Below are positions 16,595 to 25,361 of a stretch of 64,000 nucleotides of DNA, piece by piece. The position numbers were made by a program, and so were the translations under genes. Numbering within the stretch: the first letter of the stretch is position 1; every line of letters starts with the position of its first letter. This DNA comes from Mycolicibacterium duvalii (GTDB lineage: Bacteria; Actinomycetota; Actinomycetes; Mycobacteriales; Mycobacteriaceae), in the NCBI RefSeq assembly GCF_010726645.1, contig NZ_AP022563.1:868001-932000 (forward strand), in the 5' to 3' direction. A model generated the notes under the pieces. That model searched no databases. It worked only from the letters and a program-made list of their open reading frames with translations, and had not been told where the DNA came from.

Positions 16595-18129
16595 ACAAGA
16601 CATCAGCGTTGAACGCCACCCGGCGTCGCTCGGAATTGCAGCGCCTGGGCGACGGTGCGCCGATCGACGTCCTCGTCATCGGCGGCGGCATCACCGGTGC
16701 CGGCATCGCACTGGACGCGGCCAGTCGCGGAATGTCCGTGGCGCTCGTCGAGAAGCACGACCTCGCATTCGGCACCAGCCGCTGGAGTTCGAAACTCGTC
16801 CACGGCGGTCTGCGGTATCTGGCCACGGGCAACATCGGCATCGCGCGCCGCAGTGCGGTGGAGCGGAATCTGCTGATGACGCGCAACGCCCCTCACCTGG
16901 TGCACGCGATGCCGCAACTGGTTCCGCTGCTGCCGGAAATGACCACCGCGTCGCGGGCGCTGGTGCGGGTCGGATTCGCCGCCGGCGACGGACTGCGCAG
17001 GCTGGCGGGCACGCCCGCGTCGGTACTGCCGCGATCCCGCCGGATCGATGCGCGCCGGGCGGCCGAACTGGCGCCGACCGTACGCCGCGCCGGACTCGAC
17101 GGTGCACTGCTGGCCTATGACGGGCAGTTGATCGACGACGCGCGACTGGTCACCGCCGTCGCCCGGACAGCCGCCCAGTGCGGTGCGACGGTGCTGACGC
17201 GGGTGGTCGCGTCGCAGGCGTCGGGCACGTCGGCCACCCTGACCGACACTCTGACCGGCGAGACACTCGAGGTGACGGCGCGCGCGGTGATCAACGCCTC
17301 GGGCGTATGGGCGGGTGCCGTCGACGAATCGGTGAAGCTGCGTCCCAGCCGCGGCACCCATCTGGTCTTCGACGCGGCGGTATTCGGCAATCCGGTTGCC
17401 GCGCTCACGGTTCCGATTCCCGGGGAGATCAACCGCTTCGTCTTCGCGATGCCCGAACAGCTCGGACGGGTGTATCTGGGGCTGACCGACGAAGATGCAC
17501 CCGGCCCGATCCCGGATGTGCCGGAGCCGACCGCGGCGGAGATCACCTTCCTACTCGAGACCGTCAACACGGCGCTGGAGACGTCGGTGGGACCCGCAGA
17601 CGTGATCGGGGCGTATGCGGGGTTGCGGCCGCTGATCGACACCGGGTCGGGCCGGACCGCCGACGTCTCGCGCGAGCATGCGGTCACCGAATCGCCGTCG
17701 GGCGTCATCAGCGTGATCGGTGGGAAGCTCACCGAGTATCGCTACATGGCCGAGGATGTCCTCGACCGCGCCGTCACGCTGCGCGGGCTCACCGCCGGAC
17801 CCTGCCGGACACGCAACCTGCCGCTGGTTGGCGCGCCGTCGAACCCGGGTGCAGCCCCGCGCTCCGCCGTCGCACTACCCGACTCGCTGGTGGCCCGCTA
17901 CGGCGCCGAGGCGGCCGATGTCCTGGCGCAGGCGCGTTGCGAGCGGCCAGCCGAAGCCGTGGCCGAGGGCATCGATGTCACACGCGCGGAATTCGAGTAC
18001 GCAATCACCCATGAAGGCGCGCTGAGTGTCGACGACATCCTCGACCGGCGCACGCGCATCGGCCTGGTGGCCACGGACCGGGAGCGCGCAACCGATTGCG
18101 CGGCAGAGATTCTGGCGACCTTGAGCTGA
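16591..18129 (+). CDS. glpD1: FAD-dependent glycerol-3-phosphate dehydrogenase
   Basis: 512-residue membrane-associated flavoenzyme oxidising glycerol-3-phosphate to dihydroxyacetone phosphate and passing electrons to menaquinone. FAD-binding GGGITGAG at residues 31-38, then 'SSKLVHGGLRYL' and the C-terminal 'VISVIGGKLTEYRYMAEDVLD' are GlpD hallmarks. Length and synteny match Rv2249c (516 residues). The ATG overlaps the TetR stop by 4 nt, so expression is coupled to the regulator. Confidence 0.93.
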   Translation: MNKTSALNATRRRSELQRLGDGAPIDVLVIGGGITGAGIALDAASRGMSVALVEKHDLAFGTSRWSSKLVHGGLRYLATGNIGIARRSAVERNLLMTRNAPHLVHAMPQLVPLLPEMTTASRALVRVGFAAGDGLRRLAGTPASVLPRSRRIDARRAAELAPTVRRAGLDGALLAYDGQLIDDARLVTAVARTAAQCGATVLTRVVASQASGTSATLTDTLTGETLEVTARAVINASGVWAGAVDESVKLRPSRGTHLVFDAAVFGNPVAALTVPIPGEINRFVFAMPEQLGRVYLGLTDEDAPGPIPDVPEPTAAEITFLLETVNTALETSVGPADVIGAYAGLRPLIDTGSGRTADVSREHAVTESPSGVISVIGGKLTEYRYMAEDVLDRAVTLRGLTAGPCRTRNLPLVGAPSNPGAAPRSAVALPDSLVARYGAEAADVLAQARCERPAEAVAEGIDVTRAEFEYAITHEGALSVDDILDRRTRIGLVATDRERATDCAAEILATLS

Positions 18130-18150
18130 CATCACGTGCTCGCGCTGCCT

Positions 18151-19020
18151 TCAGCGCAACAACACATCGCGAACATCGGATGCTGTATGACGTTGCCAGA
18201 GAGCCTGCACGGGCACGACGAGAGGCGGCCGAAGGTCGACGACCCGGACGCGGCCGTCCATTGCCGGGCCCGCGGGCGCGGTGACGAACGCGATGGCGCC
18301 GGTGGTCAGTGGAGCGGCGACGGTCGCTGCACCCTGCACTCGGCTCACCACGTAGTCAGGCTCGAATCCCGCTCGGCGACAGGCCCCCAGGAGCAGGTCG
18401 CTGTAGTACGACGCACCCGGGGGCGCCCATAGCGCGATGCGTTCGCCGGCCAGGGCGGCGATGTCGATTTCCACCTCGGCGGCCAGTCGGTGCTGCGCCG
18501 GCACGGCCACCCGAACGGGGTGATAGCCGACTACGGCCCCCGCCAGGTCATGACTGGGCACCACCCCGCGCCGCAACCCCAGCTGAACCGATCCGCCCAG
18601 GATGGCATCGATCAGGTCATCGGGGTACATCTGCCGAAATGTGAAGGAGGTCGACGCATGTTCATCGATGGCCGTCTCCATCACGCTGTACACCTCGGCT
18701 CCGCTCAGGGCGGGTGTGTGGCCGACGACGTAGACCTCGTCGTCCCCACTGGCGACCCGTTCGACATGCTCGGCGACGGTACGAGCGGCCGCCAACAACG
18801 TCCGTCCTTCTCGGAGCAGCAGCGCCCCAGCGCCGGTGGTGGTGACGCGGCGGCCTTCGCGGACGAGAAGCGCTGCGCCCAGCTCCTTTTCGAGCTGCCG
18901 CACCGACGTGCTCAACGCCTGCTGGCTCAGGTGCAACTCGGCGGCCGCCCGCGTGAAGCTGCCCACCTCGGCCACCGCGATGAAGTGACGCAGTCGGCGC
19001 AGATCCGGAGTGGAGACCAT
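18151..19020 (-). CDS. LysR-family transcriptional regulator
   Basis: 289-residue LysR-type regulator: N-terminal winged HTH (residues about 6-65, 'LRRLRHFIAVAEVGSFTRAAAELHLSQQALSTSVRQLEKELGA'), then a periplasmic-binding-like effector domain. Divergent from the SDR gene, the usual arrangement for a LysR target. ATG is preceded 6 nt upstream by TACTGT (minus strand), suggesting a leaderless transcript. The co-inducer is unknown. Confidence 0.92.
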   Translation of the reverse strand: MVSTPDLRRLRHFIAVAEVGSFTRAAAELHLSQQALSTSVRQLEKELGAALLVREGRRVTTTGAGALLLREGRTLLAAARTVAEHVERVASGDDEVYVVGHTPALSGAEVYSVMETAIDEHASTSFTFRQMYPDDLIDAILGGSVQLGLRRGVVPSHDLAGAVVGYHPVRVAVPAQHRLAAEVEIDIAALAGERIALWAPPGASYYSDLLLGACRRAGFEPDYVVSRVQGAATVAAPLTTGAIAFVTAPAGPAMDGRVRVVDLRPPLVVPVQALWQRHTASDVRDVLLR

Positions 19021-19094
19021 CTACAAACAGTACTTGTCGGAAACTCGAAAATATGGGTTTCTCATTTGTCGATAGCGTCGCTAACGTCGGCGTC
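19021..19094. promoter_or_regulatory. LysR/SDR divergent regulatory region
   Basis: Contains the inverted repeat GAAAC (19040-19044) / GTTTC (19057-19061) with a 12-nt AT-rich spacer, a possible LysR box. Minus-strand TACTGT (19032-19027) lies 6 nt before the LysR ATG, and plus-strand TAACGT (19082-19087) lies 7 nt before the SDR ATG. Both genes may be leaderless. Operator assignment is inferred from position and symmetry only. Confidence 0.45.
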
Positions 19095-19844
19095 ATGAGC
19101 ACACTCGAAGGTAAATCCGCAGTCGTGGCTGCCGGCGCGAAGAATCTCGGCGGCCTGATCAGTACCACGCTGGCGGCCAAAGGGGTCAACGTCGCGGTCC
19201 ACTACCACAGCGCGGCCAGCGAGCAGGATGCCGACCGGACCCTGGCTCAGATCCAGGAGGCCGGTGTGCAGGCCGTCAAGGTGCAGGGTGACCTGACGGT
19301 GCCGGCCAACGTCGAGAAGCTGTTCGACACCGCCGTCGACGCCTTCGGAGGTGTTGACATCGCGATCAACACCGTCGGTCGGGTGTTGCGCAAGCCGTTC
19401 ACCGAAACTACTGAGGCCGAATATGATTCGATGTTCGACATCAACGCCAAGGCGGCGTACTTCTTCCTGCAGCAGGCCGGCAAGCGGCTGAACGACAACG
19501 GGTCGGTGGTGACCATCGTGACTGCGTTGCTGGCGGCCTACACCGACGGCTATTCCACCTACGCCGGTTCCAAGAGCCCGGTGGAGCACTTCACCCGGGC
19601 CGCGTCCAAGGAATTCGGCGAGCGCGGCATCAACGTCAACAACGTCGCGCCCGGCCCCATGGACACCCCGTTCTTCTACCCGCAGGAAACCCCCGAACGG
19701 GTCGAATTCCACAAGTCCCAGGCGATGGACAACCGGTTGACCGACATCACCGACATCGCGCCGCTGGTGGTGTTCCTCGCCGACGAAGGCCATTGGATCA
19801 ACGGTCAGACCATCTTTGCCAACGGCGGCTACACCACGCGATAA
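19095..19844 (+). CDS. atypical short-chain dehydrogenase/reductase
   Basis: 249-residue SDR-fold protein with divergent motifs. The cofactor loop reads 'VVAAGAKNLGG' (residues 10-20) in place of TGxxxGxG, the NNAG motif is 'INTVG' (91-95), and the active-site Ser is replaced by Thr (T143), while Y156 and K160 of YxxxK are intact. It ends with 'INGQTIFANGGYTTR', like FabG-type enzymes. An NAD(P)-dependent ketoreductase or dehydrogenase activity is likely but the substrate is unknown. Probably controlled by the divergent LysR. The 79 nt after it hold nothing recognised. Confidence 0.85.
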   Translation: MSTLEGKSAVVAAGAKNLGGLISTTLAAKGVNVAVHYHSAASEQDADRTLAQIQEAGVQAVKVQGDLTVPANVEKLFDTAVDAFGGVDIAINTVGRVLRKPFTETTEAEYDSMFDINAKAAYFFLQQAGKRLNDNGSVVTIVTALLAAYTDGYSTYAGSKSPVEHFTRAASKEFGERGINVNNVAPGPMDTPFFYPQETPERVEFHKSQAMDNRLTDITDIAPLVVFLADEGHWINGQTIFANGGYTTR

Positions 19845-19923
19845 CTCGATTGCTGGCGCCAACAGACAAAATCAGCGATGTCCCGCCAGTTGCCAGCCGC
19901 GGGATGCTATTCCGCGCGCGGAT

Positions 19924-21357
19924 CTACAGCGGGATGTTCTTGTGGCGGCCGCGGCGCATCGGCGCCTCGGCCAGCGCCTGGGTCAGCTTGGACCGCGTGT
20001 GAGCCGGGTCGATCTTCTCGTCGACCACGCCGATCTCGATCGCCGAATCGACACCGCCGGCGATCCTCTCGTGCTCGACGGCCAGCGCCTCGTGCAACGT
20101 CTCACGCTCGGCCGGATCCTCGACGGCAGCCAGCTTCTTCTTGTGCAGGATGCCGACTGCGGCCTTAGCGCCCATCACCGCGACCTCCGCGTCGGGCCAG
20201 GCGAACACCTTGGTGGCGTTGAGCGACCGCGAGTTCATCGCGATGTAGGCGCCGCCGTAGATCTTGCGGGTGACCAGCGTGACGCGCGGGACCGACGACT
20301 CGCCGAACGCGTGCAGCAGCTTGGCGCCGCGGCGGACCACGCCGCCCCATTCCTGGTCGACCCCGGGCAGGTAGCCGGGCACGTCGACGATGACGACCAG
20401 CGGGATGCCGAACGCGTCGCACAGCCGCACGAAACGCGCGGATTTCTCGGCGCTTTCGGAGTTCAGGCAACCGCCCAGACGCAAGGGGTTGTTGGCGATC
20501 ACGCCGACGGTGCGACCGGACAACCGGCCCAGACCCACGACGATCGACGGCGCCCACTTGCCCTGAAACTCGTCGAACGGCACACCGTCGTCGAGCAGCG
20601 CCTCGATCAGCGGGTGCACGTCGTAGGCGCGGCGCGCCGACTCGGGCAGCAGCGCCTTGAGGTCGGTGTCCTCAGCCTCGGCCTTGCTGCGGTCGAAGAT
20701 GCCCTGCTGGCAGAACAATCCGACCAGGCGGCGGCCCCGCTCGTAGGCGTCGAGCTCGTCGTCGGCGACGATGTGGCAGACGCCGGACTTCTTGTGGTGG
20801 GCGTCGGGCCCGCCGAGGGAGACCATGTCGACGTCCTCGCCGGTCACGCTGCGCACCACGTCGGGGCCGGTGACGAAGACCTTGCTGTCGGGCGCCATCA
20901 CGATCACGTCCGTCAGCGCCGGACCGTAGGCGGCACCGCCGGCGGCGAAGCCGACCACCACCGAGATCTGCGGGATGTAACCCGACGCACGGATCATCGC
21001 CTCGAAGACCAGGCCCACCGCGTGCAGCGCCTTGACGCCCTCTGCCAGCCGCGCTCCGCCGGAGTGCCAGATGCCCACGATCGGGCTCTGCTCGTCGATG
21101 GCCACGTCGTAGGCGTCGACGATGTGCTTGCAGCCGTCGACACCCATGGCGCCACCCATCACGGTGCCGTCGGTGCAGAATGCGATCGTGCGGACGCCGT
21201 TGACGGTGCCGGCCGCGGCCAGCACACCGGACTTGTCGCGCTCGTGCAGCAGCTCGACGCTGTCGGCGTCGAAGAAGGTCTGCAGCCGCAGCAGTGGATC
21301 GCGCGGATCTACGGATTCATTGCTGGCTTCGGGGGCCCGGTTCTCGATGGTCGTCAT
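19924..21357 (-). CDS. accD6: acyl-CoA carboxylase carboxyltransferase beta subunit
   Basis: 477-residue biotin-dependent carboxyltransferase, last gene of the FAS-II operon, equivalent to Rv2247 (473 residues). With a biotin-carrying alpha subunit it carboxylates acetyl-CoA to malonyl-CoA, the extender for both fatty-acid synthases. Crotonase-like halves are visible: 'GGAMGVDGCKHIVDAYDVAIDEQSP', oxyanion-type 'GFAAGGAAYGPALTDV' and 'DVPGYLPGVDQEWGGVVRRGAKLLHAFGE'. Starts 18 nt after kasB with a clear AGGAG ribosome site. Confidence 0.95.
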   Translation of the reverse strand: MTTIENRAPEASNESVDPRDPLLRLQTFFDADSVELLHERDKSGVLAAAGTVNGVRTIAFCTDGTVMGGAMGVDGCKHIVDAYDVAIDEQSPIVGIWHSGGARLAEGVKALHAVGLVFEAMIRASGYIPQISVVVGFAAGGAAYGPALTDVIVMAPDSKVFVTGPDVVRSVTGEDVDMVSLGGPDAHHKKSGVCHIVADDELDAYERGRRLVGLFCQQGIFDRSKAEAEDTDLKALLPESARRAYDVHPLIEALLDDGVPFDEFQGKWAPSIVVGLGRLSGRTVGVIANNPLRLGGCLNSESAEKSARFVRLCDAFGIPLVVIVDVPGYLPGVDQEWGGVVRRGAKLLHAFGESSVPRVTLVTRKIYGGAYIAMNSRSLNATKVFAWPDAEVAVMGAKAAVGILHKKKLAAVEDPAERETLHEALAVEHERIAGGVDSAIEIGVVDEKIDPAHTRSKLTQALAEAPMRRGRHKNIPL

Positions 21358-21375
21358 GAATTCTCCTGTGCCGGT

Positions 21376-22629
21376 TCAGTACTTCCCGAAGGCGAGTGCG
21401 ACGTTGTGCCCGCCGAATCCGAAAGAGTTGTTGATGGCGTACTTGTAATTACCAGGTCGTGCCGTGCCCGCTACGACGTCGAGGTCGATGTCGGGGTCGA
21501 GGTTCTTCAAGTTCAGTGTGGGCGGTACGACTCCGTCGCGCAGCGCCTGCACGGTCAGGATCGACTCCACCGCGCCGACCGCCCCGACTGAGTGGCCCAG
21601 CGCGGACTTCGGTGCGTACACCGCCGGTCGGTGCCCGCCCATCGCAAGGTTGATCGCGTGTCCCTCGGCCACGTCGCCGACACTGGTGCCGGTGGCGTGC
21701 GCGTTGACGTGGTCGATGTCGGTGGCTTTCAGGCCGGCCAACTCGATGGCGCGCGTCATGGCATAGCCGGCGCGCTCGCCATTGGGGTCGGGCGCCACCA
21801 TGTGGTAGCCGTCGGAGGTGATGCTCGCGCCCATCATCCGTGCCAGAATCGTTGCGCCACGGGCCTTTGCGTGCTCTTCGGTCTCGATCACCATCAGGGC
21901 GCCGGCCTCGCCGAACACGAAGCCGTCACGGTCGCGATCGAACGGCCGGCACGCCCCGGCGGGGTCGTCGTTGTTGGTGGACATCACGATGCGCATCTGC
22001 GCGAAGCCGGCGATCGGAACCGCCTCGATGCGCTGCTCCACGCCGCCGCAGATCGCGATGTCGGCTTCGCCCAGCACGATCTCGCGCCAGGCCTGCGCGA
22101 TGCCCTCCGAGCCGGATGCGCACGCCGAGACCGGTGTCACCACACCGGCCTTGGCGCCGCGTTCCAGCCCGACGACCGCAGACGGGCCGTTGGGCATGTA
22201 CATCTGGCACGCGAGCGGGGACACCGAGTCGATGCCCTCGTCACGCATCCCGTCATAGGCGAACACCAGGGCCTCGGCGCCGCCCAGGCCGGTCCCGATC
22301 GAGACCAGCAGACGCCGGGTGTCGACCCCGGGGGAGCCGGCGTTGGCCCAGACCCGCCGCCCGAGGACGGTGGCCATCTTCTGCGGGTAGGACATCCGAC
22401 GGTTTTCCTCGTCGGTCAGCTCCCCGTCGAACTCCTCGAGCAGATGACCACCGATGCGCACCGGCAGGTCGAACTGCTCGACGAACGGATCGTCGAGACG
22501 GCGGATGCCGCTGTGTCCGGCCAGCAGCGCCTTCCAGGTGCCTTCGGCATCCGTGGCGACGCTTGTCGTCATCGCCATGCCGGTGACCACCACGTCGGGC
22601 AGTCCGCTCCCAGTTGTCGGCGTTGCCAT
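21376..22629 (-). CDS. kasB: 3-oxoacyl-[ACP] synthase 2 (KasB)
   Basis: 417-residue beta-ketoacyl-AcpM synthase that performs the last elongations to full-length meromycolate. The catalytic Cys170 lies in '[12 protein letters not shown]', and the His residues in '[11 protein letters not shown]' and '[12 protein letters not shown]'. About two thirds identical by eye to the upstream kasA, as expected for the tandem pair. It starts 48 nt after the kasA stop. The reading '[17 protein letters not shown]' is taken as the natural start because it aligns with KasA. Confidence 0.94.
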   Translation of the reverse strand: MATPTTGSGLPDVVVTGMAMTTSVATDAEGTWKALLAGHSGIRRLDDPFVEQFDLPVRIGGHLLEEFDGELTDEENRRMSYPQKMATVLGRRVWANAGSPGVDTRRLLVSIGTGLGGAEALVFAYDGMRDEGIDSVSPLACQMYMPNGPSAVVGLERGAKAGVVTPVSACASGSEGIAQAWREIVLGEADIAICGGVEQRIEAVPIAGFAQMRIVMSTNNDDPAGACRPFDRDRDGFVFGEAGALMVIETEEHAKARGATILARMMGASITSDGYHMVAPDPNGERAGYAMTRAIELAGLKATDIDHVNAHATGTSVGDVAEGHAINLAMGGHRPAVYAPKSALGHSVGAVGAVESILTVQALRDGVVPPTLNLKNLDPDIDLDVVAGTARPGNYKYAINNSFGFGGHNVALAFGKY

Positions 22630-22677
22630 GTCGAGACGCGCGTCCTTTCTGCGGGTCTGGGTCAGACGCTCGTGGAC

Positions 22678-23928
22678 CTAGTAGCGACCGAAGGCCAGAG
22701 CGACATTGTGACCACCGAACCCGAACGAGTTGTTGATGGCGTACTGGTAGTCGCCATACCGTGGCTCGCCCGCAACGACATCGAGATCGATCTCGGGGTC
22801 CGGGGTCTCGTAGTTCAGCGTCGGCGGGATGACGCCGTCGCGCAACGCGAGGACCGTGAGCGCCGATTCGAGGGCGCCGACGGCACCGATCGAGTGGCCC
22901 AGCGCCGACTTCGGCGCGTAGACCGCGGCATGCTCCACCCCGGCGACACGGATGGCGTTGGCCTCCGCGGTGTCGCCGATCGGGGTGGCGGTGGCGTGCG
23001 CGTTGACGTGCGAGATGTCCTTGGGGGACAACCCGGCCGTCTCCATCGCCCGCTTCATCGCCTGCCCGGCACGCTGTCCGTCGGCGGCCGGAGCCACCAT
23101 GTGGAACGCGTCCGAGGTGATGCCCGCACCCATGAGCCGGGCCAGCGGCTTGGCGCCGCGGGCCTTGGCGTGCTCCTCGGTCTCGATGATCATCATGACG
23201 CCGGCCTCGCCGAACACGAAGCCGTCGCGGTCCTTGTCGAACGGGCGCGACGCCCCAGCAGGGTCGTCGTTGCGCGTCGACATGGCGCGCATCATCGAGA
23301 ACGCCGCGATGGGCAGCGCCTCGATGCCGCCCTCCACACCGCCGCAGACGGCGAAGTCCGCGTCGCCCATGACGATCTGGCGCCACGCGTGGGCGATGGC
23401 CTCCGACCCCGACGAGCACGCCGACACCGGGGTGATGACCCCGGCCCGGGCGCCCAGTTCGAGACCGGCGACGGCCGCCGCCCCGTTGGGCATGATCATC
23501 TGAACCGCGAGCGGGGACACCTTGCGGGGCCCGCCCTCGTTCATCGCGTCATAGGTCTCGACGATCTTCTCGCCACCGCCGAGGCCGGTGCCGATGACGA
23601 CCGAGAAGCGGTCCGGATCCACCTCGGGGGTGCCCGCGTTGTCCCAGAGACGTCGCGCCAGCAGCTTCGACATGCGCTGCACGTAGGACATGCGGCGCAT
23701 CTCGATGCGCGACATGTGACTGTCGACGTTGTCGACGAGGTGGCCGCCGATTCGCACCGGCAGGTCCCACTTGTCGACGAAGTCGTCCTCGAGGATCCGG
23801 ATTCCGCTTTCGCCGGCCAGCAGACCCTTCCACGTGCTCTCGATGTCCGCCGCGAGGGCCGTGGTGGCCTCAATGGCGGTCACCACGACGTTGGGAAAAC
23901 CGCCGTTAGCAGTGGAAGGACGGGTCAC
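22678..23928 (-). CDS. kasA: 3-oxoacyl-[ACP] synthase 1 (KasA)
   Basis: 416 residues, the same length as M. tuberculosis KasA. Catalytic Cys171 in '[12 protein letters not shown]', with the histidines in '[11 protein letters not shown]' and '[12 protein letters not shown]'. KasA elongates acyl-AcpM primers in FAS-II for mycolic acids and is essential in mycobacteria. The ATG overlaps the acpM stop codon (ATGA), so synthase and carrier are translationally coupled. Confidence 0.96.
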   Translation of the reverse strand: MTRPSTANGGFPNVVVTAIEATTALAADIESTWKGLLAGESGIRILEDDFVDKWDLPVRIGGHLVDNVDSHMSRIEMRRMSYVQRMSKLLARRLWDNAGTPEVDPDRFSVVIGTGLGGGEKIVETYDAMNEGGPRKVSPLAVQMIMPNGAAAVAGLELGARAGVITPVSACSSGSEAIAHAWRQIVMGDADFAVCGGVEGGIEALPIAAFSMMRAMSTRNDDPAGASRPFDKDRDGFVFGEAGVMMIIETEEHAKARGAKPLARLMGAGITSDAFHMVAPAADGQRAGQAMKRAMETAGLSPKDISHVNAHATATPIGDTAEANAIRVAGVEHAAVYAPKSALGHSIGAVGALESALTVLALRDGVIPPTLNYETPDPEIDLDVVAGEPRYGDYQYAINNSFGFGGHNVALAFGRY

Positions 23929-24224
23929 TTGTCGCCCTGGATCTGAGCGCGGATGGCAGCAGCAGCTTCGGGGTTCTCTTCCTCGAGCTTCTGGATGTAG
24001 GCGACAACGTCACCGACGGTGCGCAGGCCGGCGAGATCCTCGTCGGGGATCTTCACGCCGTACTTGTCCTCGGTCTGCACGGCGATCTCCACCATCGACA
24101 GCGAGTCGATGTCCAGGTCGTCGACGAACGACTTCTCCGGGGTGACCTCCGACGGCTCGATACCGGTGACCTCTTCGATGATCTCGGCGAGACCGGCGAT
24201 GATTTCTTCTTGGCTGGCAGCCAC
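23925..24224 (-). CDS. acpM: meromycolate-extension acyl carrier protein
   Basis: 99-residue acidic ACP that carries the growing meromycolate chain. The phosphopantetheine site is Ser41 in '[11 protein letters not shown]'. The C-terminal extension beyond the ACP fold (residues ~85-99) is typical of mycobacterial AcpM. It sits between fabD (74 nt upstream) and kasA (4-nt overlap). The gap to fabD has no gene and only a short AT-richer leader. Confidence 0.96.
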   Translation of the reverse strand: MAASQEEIIAGLAEIIEEVTGIEPSEVTPEKSFVDDLDIDSLSMVEIAVQTEDKYGVKIPDEDLAGLRTVGDVVAYIQKLEEENPEAAAAIRAQIQGDK

Positions 24225-24297
24225 GGTGGCTCCTTCTATTTATCGGTGGGTGTTACTTCGAACGAATGTGAACAAGGTGATGCAGTTGTTCAACTGG

Positions 24298-25233
24298 TCA
24301 GCTGCGGAGTGCTTCCGCGAGCCCATCCAGGTCAGCGGGGGACTTGACGGCGTGCGTCGGAACCCCCCGAAGTTCTCGTTTGGCGATGCCGGTCAGCGTT
24401 CCCGCGGGCGGGAACTCCACGATCGCGGTGACGCCCCGCTCCTTCATGGTGGCCGTGCACAGGTCCCAGCGCACCGGCCGCGTCATCTGCGCGACCAGCT
24501 TGGCCATCGCGTCGGCGGCCGACGACACCGGGCGGCCGTCGGCGTTCGACAGCAGCGTCACCGTCGGCTCGGCCGGGTTGATGCGGTCGGCGACGGTGGC
24601 GTAGCCGTCCAGCGCCGACGCCATGTACTGGGTATGGAATGCGCCCGCGGTGGCCAGCGGACGGATGCGGGCCCGAGCCGGCGGATCCTCGGCCAGCTTC
24701 TCCAGCGCTGCGAGCGCCCCCGCAGCGACGATCTGCCCGGCGGCATTGCGGTTGGCCGGAACCAGATCCAGCGCCTCGAGGCGCGCCAGCACCTCTTCCT
24801 CGTCTCCGCCGAGCAGAGCCGACATCCCGGTGGGCTCCAGGGCGCAGGCCTTGGCCATCTCGGCGCCGCGGGTCGCGGCCAGTGAGACGGCCTCATCTGC
24901 GGAGATGACCCCGGCGATCGCGTAGGCGGCGATCTCACCGACCGAGTGCCCGGCGGCGATGATGTCCTCGTCTCCGGTCAGCACACCCCGCGAGCGCAGT
25001 TCTTCGTAGGCGAGCAGGGTGGCGGCCACAACCAGCGGCTGCGTCACCGCGGTATCGGTGATCTCCTCGGCGGTCGCGGTGGCGCCCAGGCGGCCCAGGT
25101 CCAGCCCGCTGATGTCCGACCAGGCAGCGATCCGCTGCGCGGCACCGGGCAGCTCGAGCCACTCGGCGAGCATGCCGGGTGTCTGAGATCCCTGTCCGGG
25201 CGCGAGGAATGCGAGCACAGTCTTGTCGGGCAC
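24298..25233 (-). CDS. fabD: malonyl-CoA:ACP transacylase
   Basis: 311-residue transacylase loading malonyl groups onto AcpM for FAS-II. Motifs: 'LAPGQGSQTPG' near the N-terminus, nucleophile Ser97 in 'GHSVGE', and 'GAFHTQYM' with the catalytic His. First gene of the FAS-II operon. The GTG start is chosen because the only upstream ATG in the leader runs into a stop after two codons; no strong Shine-Dalgarno is visible. Confidence 0.94.
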   Translation of the reverse strand: MPDKTVLAFLAPGQGSQTPGMLAEWLELPGAAQRIAAWSDISGLDLGRLGATATAEEITDTAVTQPLVVAATLLAYEELRSRGVLTGDEDIIAAGHSVGEIAAYAIAGVISADEAVSLAATRGAEMAKACALEPTGMSALLGGDEEEVLARLEALDLVPANRNAAGQIVAAGALAALEKLAEDPPARARIRPLATAGAFHTQYMASALDGYATVADRINPAEPTVTLLSNADGRPVSSAADAMAKLVAQMTRPVRWDLCTATMKERGVTAIVEFPPAGTLTGIAKRELRGVPTHAVKSPADLDGLAEALRS

Positions 25234-25299
25234 GTCTTTAAGAAAACATTGTGAAGACGGTTTTGCCCGGTGTAAGAGACTATGAACTCTTTCTTATGT

Positions 25300-25320
25300 T
25301 TTTGTAGGTCCTCCACAAAT
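25300..25320 (-). promoter_or_regulatory. putative MabR operator of the FAS-II operon
   Basis: Inverted repeat TTTTGT-N9-ACAAAT, matching the TTTTGT-N9-ACAAAA motif that I recall as the MabR site upstream of mycobacterial fabD. It lies 67 nt upstream of the fabD start and 42 nt after the mabR stop, in an AT-rich stretch that contrasts with the surroundings. Assignment rests on sequence match and position. Confidence 0.72.
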
Positions 25321-25361
25321 CCGCATGTGATGCGACGCCATCGAGACCGCACCGCAACATC

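Noticed and set aside
21592..23946. 784-codon open frame antisense to kasA/kasB
   Set aside because: Internally repetitive only because kasA and kasB are paralogues; low-complexity composition, no domain, and the opposite strand codes well-known enzymes.
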